NCBI GenBank assembly: GCA_963920525.1
Contig: OY986438.1
Coordinates: forward strand, 96,732,671 to 96,796,670
Length of the DNA stretch: 64,000 bases
Direction: 5' to 3'
Source: Dichetophora obliterata
Lineage: Eukaryota > Arthropoda > Insecta > Diptera > Sciomyzidae
Under the pieces are notes generated by a model that saw nothing but the letters and a program-made list of their open reading frames with translations, made no database searches and was not told the origin of the DNA. Shown here one piece after another: positions 10,842-21,259 of the stretch (position 1 is its first letter; each line of letters opens with the position of its first letter). A program made the translations under genes and the position numbers.

Positions 10842-10909
10842 TAACAATGAATGGGTTCATTGAAATTAATACACCATTAAAATAAAACTATTTATTAAAC
10901 GAATTTAAT

Positions 10910-11565
10910 TTACCGGAACATCTTCGCAGCCCTGTAATGTACGCCTAATTATTCCTGGCCAGTTTTGTGGCCCAGTAACTTTTCCCAACATTTTCTTCAG
11001 TAACGCAGTGAATAGCAGTTCGCTAAAATGAAAAAGGCATATCAGCCACTGCAACGGGCGCTGCATTTGTCGTTCTAAGTTACAAATTAGTCCATTATAT
11101 TTGCCTGTGTTTGTGCTGGTTCCGTCACAATTAACAGCGACAAGGTGATCTCATGAAAACTCTTCAGTTATCAAGACATTAAAAATATCTCTTGCAATAC
11201 CAGCACCGCTGTCGTCCAAGGGAGATAAATTTCTAATAAAGCATGAGTTGGGTTTTTTAACCAAAGTTATATGCTCTTCCATAATCATTACGTTGCGCGG
11301 ACTTTGATTTACAACAACTTATTTAGGGTTCGTACCCTTTGTCCATCAAACGAAATGCACTTCGATAATTCGTTGCATTTCATGGCCTTCAGCGATTTGG
11401 TTTTAGTTTTAATTCGTTCTCTTCAGATTTTGTGCAGATCCATAACAATGCTTGTGATTTTCAAATCCTTTAATAATTTTTCGCCAACAAAGCTGCAAAC
11501 CGATTTGAACACCAGCACGATCCAATGCAGCACTGAATGTTGGCAAGATGATATTACCTACAGTT
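10910..11565 (-). pseudogene. Transposase-like relic with VNCDGTSTNTG motif
   Basis: On the minus strand, 11145-10910 is open for about 80 codons: HLVAVNCDGTSTNTG, then QRPLQWLICLFHFSELLF, then VTGPQNWPGIIRRTL and a stop. Upstream frames give PTFSAALDRAG and EEHITLVKKPNS, the next pieces of the same protein, separated by stops. I remember this protein from multi-copy families in arthropod genomes. The CDGT motif and spacing suggest an RNase H-fold transposase distantly like hAT, which is inference. It is dead: several stops, and both ends lost. Confidence 0.55.
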
Positions 11566-11569
11566 TAAT

Positions 11570-13055
11570 TTTAAGATTAAATTTCTTAGTTTTTAAAAAC
11601 TGTATTTATTTCTTACAATAACTACAATAACTGAACTAATTGAAAATCAATTTACAACTCAACTAGTTTCTATGCATCATGGTTTCTTTTATAATATTTC
11701 TATGTGAATCTTGTTCTTTTTAATTATTTAGAAATCATCATGTGATGATTGGAACTTTTCCATTACTTAAGACTTCATACTACTTATTCATCACTTACTT
11801 AACATTCGTTTAATTAGTTAAAGCTCCATAATACTTAAGGTGATATCGTAACTGAACGTTTGCATCAAGATCAATATCTTCTTCAGACGATGATGAATAT
11901 AGATCATCCACATCCATTTCATCTAGTTGTGGGACAAAACTTGCTGTTGCTTTTGCTTTTCGTTCTCATTTTCGCTGTCGTTCTCAATTTCGCTTTTATT
12001 CTCACTGTGCTTTTCCATTATAGCACGACATGGGGTAGAGTTTGTATTGTCATCCATCGATAGCATCCTTCAGCCGGACTGATCTACGTTAAAATTCCAT
12101 AAATGCAATGGCATTTGCTGTTCACCTACGCTACTACAAGGCACTTCTACTTTTAGAGCACATTTCCATGAGGAAATGAAAAAAAGTTCGGCCCAGTCGC
12201 TTTCTTTGTAATGTGAAGGATTTTTCATATTATCGCAATAGAGATCCGTTATATTTTGTTGTTTTTTGCGAACTGTTGTTTTTGATACAAGAAGAATTTG
12301 TGCTCTTTTCATATACTTAGAATTGCATTGATTGATTTTTGATAAAATTTGGATATACCGGAATACCATTTGTTAATATTTTTTTCGCGCAAAAATAATA
12401 AATACTGTATCACTTCGATTTTGGTCGGAACTGATTTGTATTTAACTCGTGTGGAACGAAACACATTTTTTTCTTTAATATTTTTTAAAAGGGAACTATC
12501 TATTCAACAACTCACAGTTAAATAATATAATATTACTCTATGTTAAACCCAAAAGTCACGAAAAAGTCATGAGTGACTACTTATAACAACTGTGCTAAAA
12601 TGCTTTCCTAACATTTTTGTATACATTAAAGTAATGTCTATATTTCTCAGTTTTTGTGATTTTAATGAATCTTTTAAATTCATTAAAAGACGCATTCGTA
12701 ATCTATATGATTTCAATTTATATTTTAATAAAAATTAAAAAAAAAATATATTCAAAAAATCACTGCAAAAACTTAATATTTTTTGTGTTAGGGCAAATTT
12801 CCAAAAAATTTTGCAAAGCTTTGTAATTCTTCGATTTACACTATTTCTGACAATTTTTTCTTGGTAAAAATATCATGGCAAAAAAATTATCCATAAAAAC
12901 GCGATTTTTAGAGGGTTTTTGGAACTATTCTAGCTACCTAACGGCTATCGCTAAAGCCGAAATATTTGGGGAATAATCACAACATAAACCAAAGTTTATT
13001 CTGAGGGGGTGACCAGGACAACTTTTTTCCTTCCATAGAGAGTGAGGCGCCTTAA
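11570..13055. other. Non-coding stretch
   Basis: AT-rich. The ORFs at 11860-12063 (plus) and 12070-12369 (minus) show no recognisable motif. The second could be another piece of the relic to its left, but I cannot support that. Confidence 0.35.
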
Positions 13056-13059
13056 TATA

Positions 13060-14100
13060 GCAGGTCATTCAATAAGTCCGTAGGATAAGTAAGAATAAGT
13101 AAAACTCGATTATATTATTCAACATAGTTGCCTTCGAGAGCGATACAACGACTATAGCGATTTTCCAACTTTTACGATTTCTCTCTCTAGTCAAAATAGG
13201 CCTCACTTTCAGCGATTCATCATTGGACTTGAATTTCTTTCCAGCAAGCATTCTCTTGAGATCTGAAAACAGGAAAAAGTCGCTGGGGGCTAAGTCTGGA
13301 GAATACGGTGGGTGGGTAAGCAATTCGAAGCCCAATTCATTAAATTTTGCCATCGTTTTCATCGATTTGTGACACGGTGCATTGTCTTGGTGAAACAACA
13401 CTTTTTTCTTTTGCAAAGGTGGCCGTTTCTTGATGATTTCAGACTTCAATCGATCCAAAATTCGCTGTTGATAGTGGTTTCTTTTAATATTATTCCTTTC
13501 GCATCCCAAAATACAAACGCCATCACCTTAGAAGCCGACTGTTGGGTCTTTGCTCGCTTTGGAATCGGTTCGTCGACTGCTGTCTACTCAGCTGTTTCAA
13601 GCCTTGTTTTATCCATTGTCACAAATCGACGATAAAATTCCATTTTATTGCGGTTTAACAGCGCCAAACACTCCTCTGAGCTCACGCGGCACCCACTTTG
13701 CACAGAGTTTTCGCATACCCAAATATTCGTGTAAAATGGTAAAAACACTACCATCTGAGATCTTTACAGTGTCAGATAGTAGCTCGTGCACCTTCAATTT
13801 GCGATCGTTCATAACCAATTTGTGGATTTTTTTGAAGTTTTGTGGAATAACAGCCTGATTTGGGCGTCCACTGCGCTCTGCATCATTTATGCTGGTACGA
13901 CTACGTTTAAATTCAGCAATCCACTTTTCTACCATTTGTCTCGATAGAGCAGAGTCCAGATAATGTTTATCGAGCCATTGTTTTTTCATCAAAAAGCAAT
14001 GCTTTATCAAAACTCGAAATTCACTTTTTCCCATTTTTTTTTTTTTAAAAACAACAGTTGCACACAAAATGTCACAATTGTCAGATTGTTGTCAAAAAAA
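13060..14100 (-). pseudogene. Mariner element, mellifera-like, broken transposase
   Basis: The minus strand encodes most of a mariner transposase. The N-terminal part (ATG near 14034) has the HTH region and SGRPNQAVIP, then LGMRKLCAKWVPR. After a frame break at about 13640 comes the C-terminal catalytic part, with FHQDNAPCH and HPPYSPDLAPSDFFLF. The spacing between the last two Asp residues is 34, the DD34D signature. The first catalytic Asp region lies in the damaged middle. The 3' border (TA then gcaggtcattcaataagtcc) is clear; I cannot find the matching right TIR. Relative to a typical 1.3-kb mariner it lacks about 250 bp. It is inactive. Confidence 0.9.
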
Positions 14101-14104
14101 AAAC

Positions 14105-15805
14105 AAATTTGTTTTTAAATAATTTTTTTAGAAGATGTAACACTTAAAATAATTTTGAAAGATATAAATGAAAAAACCCAAAATTTTTGTCCATTACTGT
14201 ATAAAAAGGAATTCTACGTCTATATTTACGATACTATCGAAACTATCTCTTTTTTACTAAAATGTCAATTTTACGACAAAACCATTGATCTGAGATACTT
14301 TTCATCGGTGACTTTTTAATTGGAATCGGGAAGATCTTTCATGTGTTCATACGTAATTTTCACAAATCTTTTACTGTTAAGGCACCCAAATTTACCAAAA
14401 ATTGCAATTTATAACACTTTCTTAGTCAACAACTTCTACGCTAACAAAAATTTTTTAATTTCGAGTATACATGAACCATCTAATAAACCCTGATAAGAAT
14501 AGTGAAAATTTTACATAAATCCGTTCAGCGGTTCTTGAGTTTAATTTTTATATAATATTACTCAGCTAGAAATCTTGTACTAAAACTGAAACTTTTCTGT
14601 ACTTTTCTGTAAAAAAAAAACAAACACCATGAACACAATAAGCAAACATATGAATCCAGTCACCTAATAATGAGTTTGAGCATTGCCAGTCTAACTTTTT
14701 ACGGGTAATAATCCAAATTTATTATCAAAATGTATTGGAATTTAGTATAAATCGTATAAAAAATAAAAATGAATACAGAATTGTACTTAAATATAAACCA
14801 AAAAGCTGAAATGATCGCTGTAATATTTCTTTTGGTTTGAATTTTAGTACTGTAGTTTTAATTATAAGTTAGTATTTGCGAGGATTTAAATTTAAACCGC
14901 AAGGTTTAAAAAATTCAGTAATATTTTAGCTGAACTAAAATTTAGTCTAAAATTTTTGACCGTGTATAGAGTATAGATCTAAGATAATTATTTTTTCTTC
15001 AAAGCTTTTACACTGAGAATAAACACATACTTTAAAATTAAAAAAAAAATTAATGGAAATTTAACGCTTCTACAAAAAAAAAAAAAATTAAAACAAGCGT
15101 GTTTAATTTTCAACTACAAGCTCATTTCTTTTTTTTCTAATCTGACGTCGAAAACTCGAAAAAATTAAAAAAATGGCATTGGAAAAATGGCGATTTAATT
15201 TAATTGTTTTTAATTTAGAACAATATTTTAGAACTAAGTTTGTTTTCAATATTAAAGTTTTTTTAAAATTTTTTTTTAAACTGTAAATGTTTACTTTAAA
15301 AACATTGTTTTGAAAACAAAAACTTTTCTCTCTAAGCTCTAAACAAATTCGTTTATGATTCGCTCGTTGTTGATATTAAACAAATTCGTTTAATATCAAC
15401 ACAATTTCATTTAATTTTTTACACTTCTGGGTTTATTTTTGTTTAATGCAAAAGTTAAATACATTTCGGAGCTGTAAATGTTAACAAAATAAGACAATTT
15501 TTATCTTTTTCAATCAAGCATTAGTGAGTCTTCTGTACAAAAGTAGCTAAATGTAAAAACATTTAATTCGGAGGACGCCAAAATTGGTTCAGACAAAAAA
15601 AAGCATACCAAACTATATAATAACGTAATTGGGGGTCCTGTATGAATATCATAATGGAATTAGTGTTTTTAAATTAGGCACTATAACTATGGCCATTTTA
15701 AGGCATTCATTTATTATACATATTGTATATTTTTCCATATTCCTTTAAAGAATTTATATAGTTAAGCTATACTATTCTAAATATTTTGCAAATACTCATT
15801 CCACG
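14105..15805. other. AT-rich stretch, probable eIF5B intron
   Basis: Low-complexity AT-rich DNA without genes. A perfect 13-bp stem (gttgatattaaac/gtttaatatcaac, 15367-15398) stands out. It starts right beside the splice donor at 15817 and is likely intronic. Confidence 0.45.
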
Positions 15806-15817
15806 ACATTTACTCAC

Positions 15818-15979
15818 CTTGCTAATCAGCATGTCGTCCGCCTCAAAGTGACGACCAAACATTTTGGGTGATTCACCAGGAATCGGATCAATCTTAATGC
15901 AGATCTCTTGACCTTTGCGTGCGCTATCGATATTTTTGTGATTCGATTCGATTGATGTCACAACTCCGATTTCAACAAA
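15818..15979 (-). CDS. eIF5B: eIF5B, one internal exon near the C-terminus
   Basis: The minus-strand exon encodes 54 residues beginning FVEIGVVTSIESNHKNIDSA and containing KGQEICIKIDPIPGESPKMF and GRHFEADDMLISK. This is the conserved C-terminal domain IV region of eIF5B, the GTPase that joins ribosomal subunits at translation initiation. Both splice sites are good: acceptor tttatttgcag before TTT, donor GTGAGT after AAG. Both junctions are in phase 0, and the length is a multiple of three. In animals the next segment begins ISRQSID; I do not find it to the left in this window, so the next intron must be longer than 15 kb or the exon lies outside. The previous exon may end at 17531. Confidence 0.93.
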
Positions 15980-16389
15980 CTGCAAATAAAAAACAAAACA
16001 ACAAATTGAGAACGATGTTATGAATAAATTTTCAGAATTAAATTTGACTTCAAAACAGCAAAGAAACTGAAGAAAAAATAAAAAAATTATTATGTTCGCT
16101 AAATTTATGACGTTGCCTGATAAATTCTTAAAAATATCAAATGTTGGCACAGCGTGCGCCAAAAGCAAGCAGAAATAAATAAGCTCACAAGAAAAAGAAA
16201 CTCATTGAAGGAAATCGCAAAACGTTACACAAACACGTCGAACACATCCGCTAATGACGGCGTCTACAGCGCACAGTGCGCCATTCTGAAGACAGACAGG
16301 TACAAATGAGGTGAGTGGTGGAGGGAGAAGTGACCGACGAACAAAGCACGATGGCAAGGGTGGAGAAGGAGGATTCAAATAGGCAAGAG

Positions 16390-16570
16390 TTAGGTTGCGG
16401 ACAGAGTGAACGCTGATTCAGACAAGCAGGAAGATAGTCGCAGGAAAACTATGTGAACAAGCGAGACAAAGGTCAGCATGGCTTTATTTCTATCTCGTTT
16501 CTTTGCAGGTTACTGCCTGCGCCTGTCTGCCAGCCTGACTGAATCAGCGTTCACTCTGTCCGCAACCTTA
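16390..16570. mobile_element. 181-bp MITE with 30-bp inverted ends
   Basis: The left end ttaggttgcggacagagtga and the right end, its reverse complement (tcactctgtccgcaacctaa-like), are nearly perfect over 30 bp. The flanks ggcaagag and ggcgacag agree at 6 of 8 positions, a possible decayed hAT-type 8-bp duplication. It lies upstream of the eIF5B exon, in a presumed intron. Confidence 0.75.
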
Positions 16571-16579
16571 GGCGACAGT

Positions 16580-17525
16580 CAGAAGTGGTCGCTGGCAAAA
16601 CGTGTGCTGATCGATGACGATTTGCGCCGCAGCAAAGTTGTCTTAATACATTAACAACAACAACAAGGGCCAACGGCATGAGACGCTATGCAATGTGTTG
16701 CGATGAAATGCAACGCTGTATTCGTGCTGGCATTTTGACAAGGACATTTCTTAAAATTTACCTAAAAAAACAAGTAAAACAATAAACTGTTTTAACCTAT
16801 TAATATACAACTTACGAATTTTGTGCACAAAAAAGGGTAAGTATCATGCCAAAGTTCTAAATCAATGATTTTTTGAGTGTACACTTTCAGAATCTAACAT
16901 TAGTTTTACATAAACATTTCAATTCCGCGATTGCTTTTGAATTTGACATAACCTTGACAGCTTTTTTAACTCATTCTTTTTCAAACATCAATTTTTGAAT
17001 TGCCACATTGTACGTTGGGGAAAATTGAGTCAAAACAGGCGTATAGAGCTAAAAAAAATAATATTTCATTATCGCTTCTTCGTTCATTGATTTTATGATT
17101 AACATATTTGTTGAGTCCAGAACCTATATAAAATATTGTTAAAAGCCTTACAATTTTTTTTTTTTTTGGAAATAAAAACAATTAGTCTAAATAATCAGTA
17201 AACATATGTCTTTAAATTGACATTGTGAGAATAGAAGTCAACAGACTCGTTTCTACACCACATCGTCAATGTATTTTATTTTTCTTTGAATCAATTTATT
17301 TTTAAAGGTTTTTTAATTTTATTATTATATGTAGCAGTGTTGAAGGAACTGAAGTGCTTGTAGCACTTTTTTATAATTATCATGGCTAACGATAGAATAT
17401 GCAGGGGATAAGTTAGAGTAAAAAGGTAATTAGCTTTCGTAGTCAAATTAGCAGGCAATAGGTAGCCGGGTAACAACACTAGGCCATGGTGATACCCACA
17501 TCATAAGAAATGGCGAAAACTTACC
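16580..17525. other. Presumed eIF5B intron
   Basis: AT-rich with a few short minus-strand ORFs that look random. No repeat pair found. Confidence 0.35.
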
Positions 17526-17572
17526 TCAGCGAAATTCACCACGCACACGGTGTGGAGCAGTGTTGGGAACAT
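17525..17572 (-). other. Possible 3' end of the preceding eIF5B exon
   Basis: On the minus strand a frame reading HTVCVVNFAE ends in GAG followed by GTAAGT, a consensus donor. It is in phase 0, which matches the phase-0 start of the exon at 15979. In animals the residues just before FVEIG are like GTPxCVPSKE, so HTVCVVNFAE is only a loose match. Upstream similarity is not visible, perhaps because of an insertion (cagtgttgggaac). It is weak evidence: right place, right strand, right phase. Confidence 0.25.
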
Positions 17573-17784
17573 TGACGGCTTATCGTCATTTTAACGATTT
17601 TGGCACTAATTATGACGTGAGGATTTTCTTTAACTTTTATGCCAAAAATTATGATTTTATGTTAACTCGTTTTTTTTACTATTAAAACTTTATGTTGGCA
17701 AGAGATTCAAGTTCAGATTAAAATTAAATTTCAACTTCACTTAGGCCGTGAAAGCGTACTGCATTGTTGCTGTTTAGGCTTGGG

Positions 17785-19105
17785 TAGTTCACGAACGAAC
17801 TAGTTCAATTGAACTATTCGCACTCATGAACTAGTTCGTTGATTCTCGTTCTTTTAGTTCAATCGATTTTGCAGCGAGTAAGATCGTAATGAACTAGAAA
17901 AATTTGGTTTCACTTAACAATGGTTTGAGTCCGTGCTGATACAGTTTTTCACTAATGAACGGTAAAAAAAACTTTTGCAAAAACAAATTTTTGTGGCAAA
18001 TATTGTGTGGAATGCCTAACGCTCCCATCTCTTTTTTCGCCAAAAACAGGTCAAATTGACTTTTGACTGAAAAAGATTTTACAGGATTTACAGGACGTCT
18101 CGCAAAAACAGGATTTTTTCGCAGGAAGCAATTTCAAGTCGAAAAATTATTATTACTTGTATGTTCAAAGAATTAAAATAAGCATTTTCATTGATAAAAT
18201 TATCAAATTTATTATTTATTATAAAAATTGTAGCTTAAACTTCAAATATCAATTAATATTAGGTATTTGTATTTAATACGTAATTTTGTTAAAAAAAACA
18301 AAATCAATTTTATATAACATATTAAATTACTTTTAATACAACAAAAACATAAAAATAAAAACAAATCCAAATTAGTCTTATAAAAATGGCACGTTAATTA
18401 GATTTTCCAGGTACTACTTTGCACTTTGAGCAGAACACCTCATTTTCAATATTTGTTATTTCCAGGAATGAGTATTTTTTTAAGTTGATTGCTTAACACA
18501 CATTTTCGCTTCGACATTTCGACAAGTTTAAGAAAAAATTTGCACAGAAACTTTTAACAAGTTCGTAAAAAAGTAAAAGTATATTAAGGGAAAACTTTGA
18601 CATATTACTAAAAATAGTATGAATAATAAACAAAGTTGACTAAATTGCAAGCATGGGAGAAAATACAAACAGGACAAAATAATAAAATGCAGGATTTTGA
18701 GCCCGTTACACAGGACGCAGGACATTGCTCGAAAAAACAGGACGGATGGGAGCGTTAGGAATGCCCCATATGTAGTATTCTTATGTAAATTTATTCTATT
18801 TCCGCAGTTAATGATTGATTCGGTCATATACAATACTTAATTTCATTGTATAGGTCTTATCATGAACGAGCAAACAAAACAAAATAAAAGACATATTGAA
18901 CTAAAAAATACAACGAGCTAACATACCTAACGATCTAAAACACCAAACGAACTGTAAGACCTAACGAACTGACAACATGAACGAGTGCCCGAAACGAACT
19001 AAAAAAACGAACGAAATAAATGAACTGAATGAACTACAAGAACTATATGAACGAACTTGTTTATTAAACTCAACAGAACTAAAAAGAGTGATCTTTTTAG
19101 TGAAC
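17785..19105. repeat. Field of degenerate gaacgaacta repeats, split by an insertion
   Basis: Short repeats of the type gaacgaactagttcaa (left, 17790-17935) and aacgaacta/aatgaactga (right, 18860-19105) occur in both orientations. They are probably the two halves of one low-complexity or TIR element, separated by the element at 18016. Confidence 0.6.
18016..18758. mobile_element. 743-bp TIR element, ctaacgctcccatc ends
   Basis: The ends ctaacgctcccatc and gatgggagcgttag are perfect reverse complements. GAATGC lies directly outside both (18010-18015 and 18759-18764), a 6-bp direct repeat and probable target duplication. The motif aaaacaggat recurs near both ends. It has no transposase. I cannot assign the superfamily. 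Confidence 0.75.
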
Positions 19106-19118
19106 TAAAATGACCAAG

Positions 19119-19471
19119 TGACCAGTGGCGGCCGTAGCCTAGTGGGTAGAGTACGTGGCCCCTAAGCTAAAGAACCGCGGCAGCCCGGGTTCAATTCCAG
19201 CTCAGACAGAAAGTTTTTTCAACTGAATTAATTTTTCTGTTCGGTCGTCACCTCTCTGCAGACAATGGCAAACCTCAGAGAGTAAAAATTGCCATGTAAA
19301 GCTTCTTGAGAACATAAGCCGTTCGGAGTCGGCATAAAACACGTTGGTCCAGTTCTCGATCATTTGTGATCAAACATTTAATAACACGCACAACACAATT
19401 GATCAATAGAAGCTAGGTCAAAGTCCTTCCAAGGGCTGAAATGGCCAGTTTATTTTATATTTATTTTTTTT
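19119..19471 (+). mobile_element. Full-length tRNA-derived SINE with 11-bp target duplication
   Basis: The direct repeat aaatgaccaag flanks the element at 19108-19118 and 19472-19482. The head carries pol III boxes: A box tagcctagtgggtagag and B box gggttcaattcc. The body has agctcagacagaaagttttt, ctgcagacaatggcaaacct and cataagccgttcggagtcgg. The tail has gctaggtcaaagtccttcc and ggctgaaatggccag, then a T/A-rich end. It is about 353 bp and complete. Fragments of the same family lie at 10368 and 28288. The family is mobilised in trans by a LINE; which one is unknown. Confidence 0.9.
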
Positions 19472-19484
19472 AAATGACCAAGGT

Positions 19485-20440
19485 TATTGCACTTGCTGTC
19501 AAACTGTAACAATAATGAATTGTGTGTGGCCTTTTATGTTGTTTTGTCTTCTTTTCTTTGTTTCTTGCTTTTTGCAGTCAAACGCAGTTCAATTGGATTA
19601 TATTGCACTTCAAATAAAATATTCCATCAGCAATTTTTACTGAAAAATTAAGCCTTCTTTCCAATCTTGATATAGAAATTACCTTGCGGCACAATAGTAA
19701 CTTGAAATCAAATTTTAATCAGAATTTTGTATGAATTAAAACTCTAATGGAATCTAATAATTTTTTCCTTTTTTAATACATCTATTCAATTTTATATTAG
19801 TTGTCATATAATTTTTAAAGATGTTATTTTTTTTATTTATACCTGAGTATACATATATATACATATAAATAAATATGCTTTTGAAGAAAAATTTATTGTG
19901 TTGTAGTACTTATTTGTAGTAAATTTTTCATGGTGTGGATTTTCATGGATTTTCATGGTATGGATTTTCATGGTGTGAAAATAACGATTTTTTATTATTT
20001 TTTTTTTATTATTATTTCTTCAGATGCCGATGGCAAAAGAAAAATCATTCTCGCTACGGCCGTTACTTGGGTAAAAGCCCAAACAGAACCAAAGCGGATG
20101 TCGGGTGGCGGTCCTCTCTCGGCGAAATCCGCTGAGAACACGTCCAGAATTGGAGCGGTGGCGGTTGTCGGATCACGGTTTCATTTCATTTTGGGAATGA
20201 TACAAATTATTTCATATTTTGCTTTGAATTCGCATGAATGCAAAACAGGCACAAAAACAGAATGTCAGATCATTGTAGAAACTAAGAAAATAACTCTGAA
20301 CGTACCCAATCTTTAGCAAAAATATGGCAACATTTGAGTCACTCAGAGAGAGATCCGCCAGCCGTGAGAGAAAAATTAGAATAATCTATTCTGGCGTTTT
20401 CCCGTCGCGCATTTCTATGGCGGTTTCATTTTTGGCGGCT
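19485..20440. other. Mostly non-coding; GC-richer ORF at 20024-20316
   Basis: The short direct repeat tggattttcatgg lies at 19936-19976. After an acceptor-like ttatttcttcag (20023) the DNA becomes GC-richer, with a frame rich in S, G and basic residues (SGGGPLSAKSAENTSRIGAV). It could be a retroelement gag scrap or an exon; I do not recognise it. Confidence 0.35.
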
Positions 20441-20447
20441 GCATGTA

Positions 20448-21220
20448 TCAGGTTGGCAACTAAGTAATTGCGAATTTAGAAAATAAAAGACAATTTTTTC
20501 ATGGAACGAAATAACTTTATTCTGTAATGTATTGCCCATTTTGAGCAATGACCTTTTGCCATCTTTCAGGCAGCATCATAATTCCACGTTCATAAAACTT
20601 CTGGTTTTTATCAGCAAAAAACTGAACCAGATACGATTTGACATTATCATCATTGTTGAAATTTTTACCATTCAAGTAGTTTTGCAAAGATCGAAATAAA
20701 AAGTAATCAGATGGTGTAAGGTCAGGACTATATGGTGGATGTGGCAAAACATCCCAACCAAGCTCCAATAATTTTTGCCGAGTGACCAAAGATGTGTGTG
20801 GCTTGCATGTATGTGATACATGAAGCTTCTCTGCAATCTCTCGTGTTGCACTGTGACGATCCGAATCGATTATTGCTTTGATTTGGTCGTCATCAACTTC
20901 AACTGGACGACCAGAGCGTTTTTCATCTTTGAGTGAAAAATCGCCAGAACGAAATTCGGCAAACCAATTTTGACACTGCCGTTCTTTAAAGCTTCGTCAC
21001 CATAAACAGCACATAACTTTTTGTAAGCTTGCGATGCGTTTTTTCTTTCCGGAAATAAAAAAGCAAAACCGATCAAAAAAAAATTTTTACTGATTGACAG
21101 TTGAAGTACAAATTATCAAATAACAAAATGTGTTTGACATTTCGATTACGTCAGCAAACCTTAAAGTTCAACTAAAGCTATCTATGAGTGAAATCCGCAA
21201 TTACTTAGTTGCCAACCCAA
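20448..21220 (-). mobile_element. Internally deleted mariner with complete TIRs
   Basis: The borders are clean: TA at 20446-20447 and 21221-21222, with ends tcaggttggcaactaagtaa and its near-perfect reverse complement ttacttagttgccaacccaa. The minus strand encodes the N-terminal HTH part (around AVYGDEALKNGSV, with a frame break), then jumps from the second HTH to GWDVLPHPPYSPDLTPSDYF and a C-terminus rich in K and Q. The first two catalytic Asp residues are missing. At 773 bp it has lost about 0.5 kb compared with a full mariner, so it can move only with help in trans. Confidence 0.92.
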
Positions 21221-21259
21221 TATTTTGTTGCACGGCGAATCTGACAACCGACATCCGCT

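Noticed and set aside
19930..19980. Frame reading MVWIFMDFHGMDFHG
   Set aside because: Product of a short tggattttcatgg repeat, not a conserved peptide.
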